A stretch of 64,000 bases of DNA from Myxococcales bacterium (GTDB taxonomy: Bacteria; Myxococcota_A; Polyangia; Palsa-1104; SHYY01), in the NCBI GenBank assembly GCA_009692555.1, contig SHYY01000008.1, positions 1-64,000 on the forward strand. Direction: 5' to 3'. Made by a program: the position numbers and the translations under genes. The notes beneath the pieces are model-generated. The model was not told where the DNA came from, did not search any database, and worked only from the letters and a program-made list of their open reading frames with translations. Shown one piece after another: positions 26,300-35,649 of the stretch (positions within the stretch are counted from its first letter, which is position 1; every line of letters starts with the position of its first letter).

Positions 26300-27689
26300 A
26301 CCCATCCCTGCCGGCCGCCTGCGCGCGGCGTTGCTCGATCTCGACGGGACGCTGGTCGACAGCCTGCCCGCGCTGAGGAGCGCCTACCACCGTTTCCTGG
26401 CGGCCCACGATCGCACCGGCAGCGACGAGGAGTTCGCGCAGTGGAACGGCCCGCCGCTCGGGCAGATCGTCGCCGGGCTGGCCGCCACCCATGCCATCTT
26501 CGGCGACGGTGCGGCGCTGCTCGACGAGTACGCGCGGCTGGTCGAGGAGGCCTACGTGGCGGAGGCGCCGCTCGCCCCCGGGGCACTGGCCCTGCTCGAT
26601 TGGTTCGCACACGAAGGAATTGCCCTGGCGCTGGTCACGTCGGCGCCGGCTCGTCTCGCCAGCGCCCTGCTCGAACAGGGCGGCGTGCGATCGCGCTTCA
26701 CGGCCCTCGTCGGGGGCGACGAGGTGGCGCATGGGAAGCCCGCGCCCGATGGTTACCGCGAGGCCCTCGCACGCCTGGGCATCGAGCCTGTGCAGGCGGT
26801 GGTGATCGAGGATTCGCCCGCCGGCGTGAGCGCCGCGCGGGCCGCCGGGGTGCGCTGCGTGGCGGTCGCGCCTGGGGTCGCGCCTGCGAGCGTGCGCGAG
26901 GAGCTGACCCACGCCGGCGCGGTCGCGGTCGCCGCGTCGCTCGACGAGGCGCGGGCGATCTGCGAGGGGCTCCACCGTGGGAGCGGCCGGGTGGTGCGCG
27001 CGGCGCGCATCGTGGTCAAGGTCGACCTCGTGGAGAGGCCGCTCCGCTTCGAGGTCGCACGGCAGATCGACGCCACCTGGGCCGCCGCCGTCTCCGAGCG
27101 GCCGGGGCTGCGCGACGGCGAGATCGTCGCCCTCACCTCGTGGCGCGCCTCGGGCGACGGAGTTCACGTCGACGCCGAGCTGACCCACTACCGCCGGTTC
27201 CTTGCGCAGCGCCGCGGCATCCCCGTCGGTGTCCACCCGCTCGGCGTCACGGCGGTCACCCGCCTCACCGGCCGGGGCGACGATCGCCTCGTCCTCGGGC
27301 GGCGTGCCTCCGGGGTCACCCAGTACCCGGGCTGCTGGGAGCTCGTCCCCTCCGGTGGCATCGCGCGCCGCCGGGTCGCCACCGACGGCAGCGTCGACGT
27401 CGAGGGCCAGGTGCTCGAGGAGCTGGAGGAGGAGCTGGGCGTGCCTTCGGAGCAGGTGATGGCGATCGTTCCGGTCGGCCTGATCGAGGACCTCGACGAC
27501 GGGGTGGTCGATCTCTGCTACCGGATCGACGTCGACGCGGACGAGGAGGCGGTCCGCCGCGGCATCCTCCGCCACCTCGAATACATCGCGGTCGAGCTGC
27601 TCCCGCCGGCCGAGGTGGTGGCCTTCTGCACCGGTCGCGGCGAGGGCATGGTGCCCACCGTGCCCGCCCTGATCGACCTGCTCGCCTGA
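26277..27689 (+). CDS. HAD phosphatase - Nudix hydrolase fusion
   Basis: The 470-residue product has two parts. Residues about 15-215 form a HAD-superfamily phosphatase of the beta-phosphoglucomutase/GPH group: LLDLDGTLVDS, VTSAPARL, HGKPAPDGY and VIEDSPAGVSAAR carry motifs I to IV. Residues about 240-465 form a Nudix-type domain with WELVPSGGI and VLEELEEELGV, which keeps the metal-binding glutamates although the usual Arg before them is Glu and the box is lengthened. Dephosphorylation of a sugar phosphate and hydrolysis of a nucleotide-sugar-like diphosphate are plausible in this locus. It overlaps the GNAT gene. Substrates unknown. Confidence 0.75.
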   Translation: MSFAASARPIPAGRLRAALLDLDGTLVDSLPALRSAYHRFLAAHDRTGSDEEFAQWNGPPLGQIVAGLAATHAIFGDGAALLDEYARLVEEAYVAEAPLAPGALALLDWFAHEGIALALVTSAPARLASALLEQGGVRSRFTALVGGDEVAHGKPAPDGYREALARLGIEPVQAVVIEDSPAGVSAARAAGVRCVAVAPGVAPASVREELTHAGAVAVAASLDEARAICEGLHRGSGRVVRAARIVVKVDLVERPLRFEVARQIDATWAAAVSERPGLRDGEIVALTSWRASGDGVHVDAELTHYRRFLAQRRGIPVGVHPLGVTAVTRLTGRGDDRLVLGRRASGVTQYPGCWELVPSGGIARRRVATDGSVDVEGQVLEELEEELGVPSEQVMAIVPVGLIEDLDDGVVDLCYRIDVDADEEAVRRGILRHLEYIAVELLPPAEVVAFCTGRGEGMVPTVPALIDLLA

Positions 27690-27743
27690 GGCGCGCCCTC
27701 CCCGTTGAACGCTCGGGGCGCCCGGATCCACCAAGGGATCGCG

Positions 27744-28807
<1,064 letters not shown>

Positions 28808-28815
28808 CCGACCCG

Positions 28816-29997
28816 ATGAGCGGCCCGATCATCCCCTACGGACGGCAGTGGATCGACGAGGACGACATCGCCGCCGTCACCCGCGTCCTGCGCTCGGGCT
28901 ACCTCACCACCGGCCCCGAGGTGGAGGCCTTCGAGGCCGACCTGGCGTCGGTGTGCGGGGCGAAGCACGCGGTGGTGGTGGCGAACGGCACCGCGGCGCT
29001 GCACTGCGCCTACGCCGCCGCCGGGCTCGCTGCGGGCGACGAGGTGGTCACCACGCCGATGACCTTCAGCGCCACCTCGAACATGGTGCTCGCCCTCGGC
29101 GCCCGGCCGGTGTTCGCGGATGTCCTGGCGTCGACGCTGGGGCTCGATCCGGCGAAGGCGGAGCAGGCGATCACCGCGCGCACAAAGGTGATTTCCGCGG
29201 TCGATTTCGCCGGCCACCCGGCTGCGATGGACCAGTTCATGGCGCTCGCAAAACAGCGCGGCCTCCTGGTGGTCGAGGACGCGTCGCACTCCATCGGCGG
29301 TCGCTTCCAGGGACGCCCGGTCGGCTCGCTGGCCCACCTCACCACCTTCTCGTTCCATCCCGTCAAGACCATCACCACCGGCGAGGGCGGGGCGGTGCTC
29401 ACCGACGATGACACGCTGGCGGAGAAGGCCCGCGACTTCCGCAATCACGGCCTGGTTCGCGACGCCGCGCGCATGGAGCGCCGCGACGGGCCCTGGTACT
29501 ACGAGGTGCAGTCGGTCGGCCTGAACTACCGCCTCTCCGACCTTCAGTGCGCGCTCGGGCGCAGCCAGCTGAAGAAGTTGCCCCAGTTCGCGAAGAGGCG
29601 GGGCGAGATCGTCGCCCGCTGGCGCGCCGCGCTCCGGGATGTTCCTTCGCTGACCCTGCTCGTCGACCAGCCGGGCGCGGAGCCGGTGTGGCACCTGATG
29701 ACGGTCCAGGTGCGCGGCGGCCAGCGGGCGCGCGCCACCTTCTTTGCTGCACTGCAACAGCGCGGCATCGCGCCGCAGGTCCACTACATCGCGGTCAACG
29801 ATCTGCCGCTCTACCGCGGCCTCGGCTACGATCCTGCCGCGACGCCGATCGCCTTCGCCGCGTCGCACAGCCTGTGCAGCCTGCCGCTCTACCCCGCGCT
29901 CAGCGACGAGGAGCTCGACCGGGCGATCCGCGCCGTCCACGAAGCGGCCCACGAGGCAGCCCGCGAGGCCGCGGCGGAAGCTTCCGGGCGCGGATGA
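28816..29997 (+). CDS. pseC: UDP-4-keto-6-deoxy-sugar aminotransferase, PseC-like
   Basis: PseC transfers an amino group to C4 of the PseB product using pyridoxal phosphate. The 393-residue product belongs to the DegT/DnrJ/EryC1 family: YGRQWIDEDDIAAV, then AVVVANGTAALHCAY, VVEDASHSIGG and the PLP lysine in SFHPVKTITTGEGGAV. The C-terminus has APQVHYIAVNDLPLYRG. ATG 28816 is 8 bases after pseB; the longer ORF of the track is a frame shadow. Its last bases overlap the next start codon (ATGA), implying translational coupling. Confidence 0.92.
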   Translation: MSGPIIPYGRQWIDEDDIAAVTRVLRSGYLTTGPEVEAFEADLASVCGAKHAVVVANGTAALHCAYAAAGLAAGDEVVTTPMTFSATSNMVLALGARPVFADVLASTLGLDPAKAEQAITARTKVISAVDFAGHPAAMDQFMALAKQRGLLVVEDASHSIGGRFQGRPVGSLAHLTTFSFHPVKTITTGEGGAVLTDDDTLAEKARDFRNHGLVRDAARMERRDGPWYYEVQSVGLNYRLSDLQCALGRSQLKKLPQFAKRRGEIVARWRAALRDVPSLTLLVDQPGAEPVWHLMTVQVRGGQRARATFFAALQQRGIAPQVHYIAVNDLPLYRGLGYDPAATPIAFAASHSLCSLPLYPALSDEELDRAIRAVHEAAHEAAREAAAEASGRG

Positions 29998-30629
29998 TCG
30001 TCCTCGTCGACTACGGGAGCGGCAATATCCGCTCGGTGGCCAACGCCTTCGAGGCGATCGGGGCCGCGTTCCTGATCTCCGCGCGCCCCGACGATCTGCG
30101 GGCGGCCGACCGGATCGTCCTCCCCGGCGTGGGCGCCTTCGGCGAGGCGATGCGGCGGCTGGAGGCGCTCGGCCTACCCGCCGTCCTCACCGAGGAGGTG
30201 GTGCAAAAAAAGAAACCCTTCCTCGGCCTGTGCGTCGGCATGCAGCTGCTCGCCGAGCGCGGCCACGAGCACGGCGAGCACCGCGGCCTCGGCTGGATCC
30301 GCGGCGAGGTCCACCGGATCGAGCCCGCCACCGACGGCGACGGGAAGGCGTTCCCCGTCCCCCACGTCGGCTGGAATTCGGTGAAGGCGCAAAACGGCTC
30401 GGTGCTGCTGCGGTCGATGCCCGCCGAGCCGACCTTCTACTTCGTGCACAGCTACGCCTTCCGCGCCGCCGATCCCGGGGTGGTGGCGGGCACCTTCGAC
30501 TACGGCGGCGAGTTCTCCGCCGTCGTCGAGCAGGGCCACATCTTCGGCACCCAGTTCCATCCCGAGAAGAGCCAGAAGGCCGGTCTTCAGCTCCTGAAGA
30601 ATTTCCTGGCCTATGAAGCGCCATGCTGA
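29994..30629 (+). CDS. hisH: HisH-like glutamine amidotransferase for sugar amidination
   Basis: The 211-residue product is a class I glutaminase with the nucleophile in FLGLCVGMQLLAE and the His-Glu pair in TQFHPEKSQKAG. It resembles HisH of histidine synthesis. Its place between pseC and an N-acetyl-sugar amidotransferase, with a HisF-like partner downstream, fits the HisH2/HisF2 type, which supplies ammonia for converting acetamido to acetamidino groups on surface sugars. The start overlaps the pseC stop and its end overlaps hisF. A role in histidine synthesis is less likely because no other his gene is near. Confidence 0.85.
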   Translation: MIVLVDYGSGNIRSVANAFEAIGAAFLISARPDDLRAADRIVLPGVGAFGEAMRRLEALGLPAVLTEEVVQKKKPFLGLCVGMQLLAERGHEHGEHRGLGWIRGEVHRIEPATDGDGKAFPVPHVGWNSVKAQNGSVLLRSMPAEPTFYFVHSYAFRAADPGVVAGTFDYGGEFSAVVEQGHIFGTQFHPEKSQKAGLQLLKNFLAYEAPC

Positions 30630-31411
30630 AGAAGCGCCTCATCCCCTGCGTGCTGCTCCAGAACGGGCTGCTGGTGCGCAGCGAGTCGTTCTCGATCCAT
30701 CAGGTGCTCGGCAATCCGATCCACGAGGTGGAGCGCTTCAATCACTGGGCGGTCGACGAGCTGATCTACCTCGATATCAGCCGCGACGAGAGCTACGACC
30801 TGCGCCGCGACGACCAGAAGGTGAAGCACCTCGGCGATCCCCTGGAGATCCTCGATCGCGTCTCGCGCACCTGCTTCATGCCGCTCACCTTCGGCGGGCG
30901 GATCCGCACCGTCGACGATATCCGCGCCCGCCTCGCCCGCGGCGCCGACAAGGTGACGCTCAACACCGCCGCCCTGGAGACTCCGGATTTGATCGGCGAG
31001 GGCGCGCACGCCTTCGGGAGCCAGGCGATCGTCGTCTCGATCGACGTCAAGCGAAGCGAGGACGGCCGCTGCGAGGTGTTCGGGCGCGGGGGCGCGAAGG
31101 CCACCGGGCTCGATCCGGTGCAATGGGCGCACGAGGCGGAGCGGCTCGGAGCGGGCGAGATTTTTCTCAATTCGATCGACCGCGACGGCACCGCCCGCGG
31201 ATATGATCTCGATCTGATCCGCGCCGTCGTGGCAGCGACGAGGATCCCGGTGATCGCCTGCGGGGGCGTCGGCACCTACGAAGACTTCGTGGCCGGAATC
31301 AAGGCCGGCGCGTCGGCCGTATCGGCCGCCAATATTTTTCATTTCAAGGAACTCTCCGACCGGCAGGCGAAGAAGGTGATGCGCGCCGCCGGGGTCAATG
31401 TGCGGGTCTGA
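30623..31411 (+). CDS. hisF: HisF-like cyclase paralogue lacking the first catalytic Asp
   Basis: The 262-residue TIM-barrel product matches HisF over its length (FGGRIRTVDDIRARLARGAD, NSIDRDGTARGYD, CGGVGTYEDF). True HisF begins IPCLD-x-G-R-V-V-K-G, and the Asp is catalytic. Here the start is IPCVLLQNGLLVRS, with Leu at that site. The later Asp (SIDVKRSEDG) is kept. This suits a scaffold that channels ammonia from HisH to the amidotransferase rather than making imidazole glycerol phosphate. It overlaps the HisH gene by 7 bases. Confidence 0.85.
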   Translation: MLKKRLIPCVLLQNGLLVRSESFSIHQVLGNPIHEVERFNHWAVDELIYLDISRDESYDLRRDDQKVKHLGDPLEILDRVSRTCFMPLTFGGRIRTVDDIRARLARGADKVTLNTAALETPDLIGEGAHAFGSQAIVVSIDVKRSEDGRCEVFGRGGAKATGLDPVQWAHEAERLGAGEIFLNSIDRDGTARGYDLDLIRAVVAATRIPVIACGGVGTYEDFVAGIKAGASAVSAANIFHFKELSDRQAKKVMRAAGVNVRV

Positions 31412-31444
31412 CTTCCCTCTAAAAAGGTAAAAAAGGCTTTGGTC

Positions 31445-33643
31445 ATGCGCTATTGCACGAAATGCGTCTATCCCTCGATCTCCGCCGCGCCCCTCACCTT
31501 CGACGAGCGGGGCGTGTGCAGCGGCTGCCGGGTCGCCGAGCAGCGGAGGAAAATCGACTGGACCGAACGCGGCAAGAAGCTCGGCGAGCTGCTCGATCAA
31601 TACAAGCGCCAGGCCAAGGGCGCCCAATACGACTGCATCGTCCCGGTCTCGGGCGGCAAGGACAGCTACTACCAGACCCACCTCATCACCAAGGTCTACG
31701 GTCTCAAGCCGCTCCTCGTCACCTACCACGGCAACAACTTCCTCCCCTGCGGCCTGCGCAACCTCGACCGCATGCGCGACGTGTTCGACGTCGACCACCT
31801 CATCTTCCGCCCGAGCGTGAAGACGCTGGTCGGGCTCAATCGCTACTGCTTCAAGAAGATGGGCGATATGAACTGGCACGCCCACTGCGGCATCTTCACC
31901 TACCCCGTCCAGATCGCGGTCAAGCAGCGCGTGCCGCTGCTCATCTGGGGCGAGCACGGCTACACCGATCTCGCCGGGATGTACTCGATGAGCGACTTCA
32001 TCGAGATGACCGCCAAGTTCCGACTCGAGCACGCGCAGCGCGGCTACGACTGGTTCGACATGATCGAGGAGACCGAGACGCTGCGCGAGCAGGACCTCCT
32101 GTGGGCCAAATACCCCACCGACGACGAGCTTGACGACGTCGGCGTGCGCGGGATCTACATCGGCAATTACGTCGACTGGGAGGCCAATACCCACGCCCGC
32201 CAGATGAAAGAGATCTACGGCTGGGAGGACGCCCCCGAGCCGTTCGACCGCACCTACCGCCGCTTCTCGAACCTCGACGACATGCACGAGAACGGCATCC
32301 ACGACTACCTCAAGTACGTGAAATTCGGCTACGGCCGCGCCACCGATCACGCCTGCAAGGATATCCGCGCCGGTCTCATGACCCGCGAGCAGGGCGTGGC
32401 GATGATCCGCACATACGATCACATCAAGCCGCGCGATCTCGATCGCTGGCTCGCCTACGTCGGCATGACCGAACCGGAGTTCGATCGCATCGCCGACAGC
32501 TTCCGTGACCCGCGAGTCTGGCGCCGGGACGCGAACGACCAGTGGGCCAAGGACAACCTATGGGGAGAGGGCACGCTGCCGTCGGTCCGTGTGCCCGCTC
32601 CGGCAAAACCAACTCCGTCCAGAGGGAGCACCATGAAGGAGAGCGAAATCCGTCCCGACGAGCTGATGGCGGGCCAGCAGGCGCGCCACTCGGCCGATGT
32701 GCAAAGACTTCTGGCAAGGCGCAGCGAGTTCGTGGAGGTGCCCTGCCCGGCGTGCGGCGGCGAGCGGCGCGTCTACGCCTTCTCGAAGTACGACATCACC
32801 TTCTTCACCTGCGGCGACTGCGAGACGGTCTACGAGACGCCGCGGCCGAATCCGACCCTGCTGGCGGCCTTCTACGCCGCCTCCGAGAACTACGCCTACT
32901 GGGCGAAATACATCTTCCCGGCGTCGGAGGAGGTACGTCGCGAAAAAATCTTCAAGCCGCGCGCCGAGCGGGTGCGGCAGATCTGCGACGCGCAGGGGGT
33001 CGGCCGCGGGACGCTGCTCGAGGTGGGCGCCGGCTTCGGCACCTTCTGCGAGGAGATCACGCGGCTCAGGCGCTTCCAGCGGGTGATCGGGGTCGAGCCG
33101 ACGCCGGATCTTGCGGAGGGCTGCCGGAGGCGCGGGATCGAGGTGATCGAGAAGCCGATCGAGCAGGTCGATCCGGCCTCGCTCACCGTCGACGTGGTGG
33201 CCAGCTTCGAGGTGATCGAGCACCTCTTCGCGCCGCAGGATTTCGTGAAGAACTGCTACCGCGTGCTGAATCCGGGCGGGCTGCTGGTGCTCTCGTGCCC
33301 GAACGTGAAGGGCTTCGACGTGGCGCTCCTGCGCGAGAAATCGAGCACGGTCGATTGCGAGCACCTCAACCTCTTCCACCCCGCGTCGCTGTCGCACCTG
33401 CTGAAGCGGTCCGGCTTCGATGTCCTCGAGACCTCGACCCCCGGGCAGCTCGACGCCGAGCTGGTCCGCAAGGAGGTGCTCGCCGGCCGCTTCTCGCTCG
33501 ACGGGCGGCCGTTCCTGCAGCGGATCCTGATCGACGAATGGGAGAGCCACGCCGACTCGTTCCAGCGCTTCCTGATCGATAGCGGTCTCTCGTCGCACAT
33601 GTGGATCGTGGCCCGCAAGCGGGTCGAGGCGTCCCATGTCTAG
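31445..33643 (+). CDS. N-acetyl sugar amidotransferase fused to SAM methyltransferase
   Basis: The 732-residue product has two halves. Residues about 1-380 are an N-acetyl sugar amidotransferase (PseA/WbpG family): zinc-type cysteines in YCTKCVYP and CSGCR, a PP-loop VPVSGGKDSYYQT and WGEHGYTDLAGM. It uses ammonia from HisH/HisF to form an acetamidino group. After a Pro-rich join (about 380-395) comes a class I methyltransferase with a zinc ribbon (CPACGGERR-CGDCETVY) and SAM loop LLEVGAGFGTFCEE. An internal ATG at 32633 follows GAGGGAGC, so the methyltransferase may also be made separately; the parts could be two genes joined by loss of a stop. Start ATG 31445. Confidence 0.85.
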   Translation: MRYCTKCVYPSISAAPLTFDERGVCSGCRVAEQRRKIDWTERGKKLGELLDQYKRQAKGAQYDCIVPVSGGKDSYYQTHLITKVYGLKPLLVTYHGNNFLPCGLRNLDRMRDVFDVDHLIFRPSVKTLVGLNRYCFKKMGDMNWHAHCGIFTYPVQIAVKQRVPLLIWGEHGYTDLAGMYSMSDFIEMTAKFRLEHAQRGYDWFDMIEETETLREQDLLWAKYPTDDELDDVGVRGIYIGNYVDWEANTHARQMKEIYGWEDAPEPFDRTYRRFSNLDDMHENGIHDYLKYVKFGYGRATDHACKDIRAGLMTREQGVAMIRTYDHIKPRDLDRWLAYVGMTEPEFDRIADSFRDPRVWRRDANDQWAKDNLWGEGTLPSVRVPAPAKPTPSRGSTMKESEIRPDELMAGQQARHSADVQRLLARRSEFVEVPCPACGGERRVYAFSKYDITFFTCGDCETVYETPRPNPTLLAAFYAASENYAYWAKYIFPASEEVRREKIFKPRAERVRQICDAQGVGRGTLLEVGAGFGTFCEEITRLRRFQRVIGVEPTPDLAEGCRRRGIEVIEKPIEQVDPASLTVDVVASFEVIEHLFAPQDFVKNCYRVLNPGGLLVLSCPNVKGFDVALLREKSSTVDCEHLNLFHPASLSHLLKRSGFDVLETSTPGQLDAELVRKEVLAGRFSLDGRPFLQRILIDEWESHADSFQRFLIDSGLSSHMWIVARKRVEASHV

Positions 33644-34259
33644 CCCCGACAAGCGGAGCGAGGCGGGGCGCCTGGAGGCGCTGTGGGGCGGCGAGTTCGG
33701 CGACGCCTACGTCGACCGCAACCGCGAGGCGGTCAACCTTCGCGGCCCGTTCTGGAGCGCGCTGCTCGACGAGTTTCCGGCGAAGCGGGTGCTCGAGGTG
33801 GGGTGCAACCTCGGCGGCAATCTCCGCTGGATCGCCGAAAAGATCCCGGCCGAGGAGGTCCACGGGATCGAGATCAACAAGAAGGCGCTCGCCGAGCTGC
33901 GAAAGGAGCTGCCGGTGAACGCGCTGTGGGGCCACGCCCGCGAGCTGCCGTTTCGCGACCGCTGGTTCGATCTCACCTTCACGATGGGCGTGCTGATCCA
34001 CCAGCCGCCCGAGATGCTCCCGCTGGTGATGGCGGAGATCGTCCGCTGCTCGCGGCGCTACGTGCTGTGCGGCGAGTACTTCGCGCCCGCACCGACGGAG
34101 GTGGCCTACCGCGGCGAGACCGGCGCGCTCTTCAAGCGCGACTTCGGCGGCGACTACCTGCGCCTCTTCCCCGAGCTGACCCTCCGCAAGCAGGGCTTCC
34201 TCGGCAAGGCCGAGGGCTGGGACGACGTCACCTTCTGGCTGTTCGAGAAGACCGCCTGA
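33636..34259 (+). CDS. Pseudaminic-acid-locus methyltransferase
   Basis: The 207-residue product is a class I SAM methyltransferase with VLEVGCNLGGNLRWIAEK, then HARELPFRDRWFDLTF and MGVLIHQPPEMLPLVMAEI. This pattern fits the methylases recurrently linked to pseudaminic-acid loci (the TIGR03587 type). It probably methylates the nonulosonate or its precursor. The start codon overlaps the end of the fusion gene by 8 bases, so the two are translated together. A second methyltransferase immediately upstream suggests two methylation steps. Confidence 0.85.
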   Translation: MSSPDKRSEAGRLEALWGGEFGDAYVDRNREAVNLRGPFWSALLDEFPAKRVLEVGCNLGGNLRWIAEKIPAEEVHGIEINKKALAELRKELPVNALWGHARELPFRDRWFDLTFTMGVLIHQPPEMLPLVMAEIVRCSRRYVLCGEYFAPAPTEVAYRGETGALFKRDFGGDYLRLFPELTLRKQGFLGKAEGWDDVTFWLFEKTA

Positions 34260-34272
34260 ACGGGGGGGCGTC

Positions 34273-35001
34273 ATGAAGCGCGTGGTCATCATCCAGGCGC
34301 GGATGACCTCCACGCGCCTGCCCGGGAAGGTGCTCCGCGATCTCGCGGGGCGCCCGATGCTGGCCCAGCAGATCGCGCGTCTCCGTCGCTGCCAGGCGAT
34401 CGACGCGCTCTGTCTCGCCACCACCATCAACGCCACCGACGATCCGGTGGCCGCGCTGGGCGCCGAGGAGGGCGTGACCGTCCATCGCGGCGACGAGCAC
34501 GACGTGCTCGCGCGCTACCTCGGCGCCGCCGCGCAGTGCCAGGCCGACGTGGTTGTGCGGATCACCGCCGACTGCCCGCTGATCGACCCCGCGATCCTCG
34601 ACGCGGTGGTCGCCACGCTGCTCGCCACCCCGTGCGACTACGCCTCGAACACGCTCACCCGCACCTACCCGCGCGGGCTCGACGTCGAGGCCTTCCACGT
34701 CGACGTGCTCCGTCGGATGGCCCGCCTCGCCACCTCGCCGATGGCGCGCGAGCACGTCACCTATTTTCTCCACCGCGAGCGCCCGGAGCTGTTCCTGCAC
34801 CGCGAGCTCACCGACACCACCGACAACTCCGATCTCCGCTGGACCGTCGACACCGAGGACGATCTCGCGCTCGTCCGCCGCATCTACCAGGAGGCCGGGC
34901 TGCCCGATCGCTTCGGCGCCTATCCCGATCTGGTGGCTTTGGTGCGCCGCAGCAAAGAGCTGAGCGCGCTCAACGCGCACGTCCGCCAGGCGACGCCCTG
35001 A
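34273..35001 (+). CDS. Cytidylyltransferase-like protein, SpsF/PseF type
   Basis: The 242-residue product has the nucleotidyltransferase start VVIIQARMTSTRLPGKVLRD, then VVVRITADCPLIDPAILDAV and WTVDTEDDLALVRRIYQ. SpsF-family proteins are related to CMP-sialate/CMP-nonulosonate synthetases and would activate the nine-carbon acid with CTP for transfer. It closes the pse gene run, 13 bases after the methyltransferase. No NeuA of the classical type is in the window, which supports this as the activating enzyme. Specificity is inferred. Confidence 0.82.
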   Translation: MKRVVIIQARMTSTRLPGKVLRDLAGRPMLAQQIARLRRCQAIDALCLATTINATDDPVAALGAEEGVTVHRGDEHDVLARYLGAAAQCQADVVVRITADCPLIDPAILDAVVATLLATPCDYASNTLTRTYPRGLDVEAFHVDVLRRMARLATSPMAREHVTYFLHRERPELFLHRELTDTTDNSDLRWTVDTEDDLALVRRIYQEAGLPDRFGAYPDLVALVRRSKELSALNAHVRQATP

Positions 35002-35036
35002 GCGGGTGTATGATTCCCCTTTCCTAAGGAGATGCC

Positions 35037-35390
35037 ATGAGAGCCCGTTTTCCGATCGTTCTTCTTCCGACCGTCGCCGTCCTGGCCCTCGCCGCGTGCG
35101 GCGCCATCGAGGAGACCTCGCACTGCGACTTTCGCCCGAAGGAGTACCGCTGCCAGGAGCGCCGCACCCTGCCCACCTCCACCACCGTGTGGGAGGCCAC
35201 CTGCAAGGCGATCCCCAACAGCATCTACCGGAGCGGCGGCTGCCCGAAGGACGGCAAGATCGGCGGCTGCGATCAGTCCGCCGCGGCCAACCCGGTCTTC
35301 GACTGGTACTACGCCGACGCCACCGGGACGATCAAGACCGCCGCCGACGTGATGAAGGAGTGCGCCGGCAAGCCCTACCTCGCGCCCTGA
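35037..35390 (+). CDS. Small Cys-containing lipoprotein
   Basis: The 117-residue product has a lipoprotein signal (MRARFPIVLLPTVAVLALAACGA; lipid Cys about 21) and a mature part with six further cysteines (HCDF, RCQE, TCKA, GCPK, GCDQ, ECAG), likely disulphide-bonded in the periplasm. AAGGAG precedes ATG 35037 at the ideal distance. I do not recognise a family. It follows the pse operon by 35 bases; whether it is co-transcribed is unclear. Confidence 0.72.
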   Translation: MRARFPIVLLPTVAVLALAACGAIEETSHCDFRPKEYRCQERRTLPTSTTVWEATCKAIPNSIYRSGGCPKDGKIGGCDQSAAANPVFDWYYADATGTIKTAADVMKECAGKPYLAP

Positions 35391-35414
35391 GGTCGTGGAG
35401 AGGGGCGATCGCCG

Positions 35415-35597
35415 TCACAGCTCCGGGGGTGGCTCGATGAACTTGTCGCACTTCGGGCAGACGTAGCGCTTGCCCCAGGCGCTGCTCTCCTCCTCGAGCT
35501 TGTCGCCGCTGCAAAAGGGACAGGTCAGGTCGCTGGTGCGCCCCGCGAGGATGAGATCCATGACTTCCTGCAGCTGGGTATTGTCCGAGTGGTCCAT
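35415..35597 (-). CDS. Small zinc-ribbon protein, 60 aa
   Basis: The product has CPFCSGDKL and CPKCDKFIEPP, two CxxC knuckles about 20 residues apart that should bind one zinc ion. AAGGAG lies upstream of ATG 35597, which supports this start over the longer ORF in the track. It is cytoplasmic and its function is unknown. It converges on the small lipoprotein gene. Confidence 0.75.
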   Translation of the reverse strand: MDHSDNTQLQEVMDLILAGRTSDLTCPFCSGDKLEEESSAWGKRYVCPKCDKFIEPPPEL

Positions 35598-35649
35598 GGC
35601 GCGTCTCCTTGGCTGGCCGCCGATTGTGCCACGACCGGAACGTCCATCG

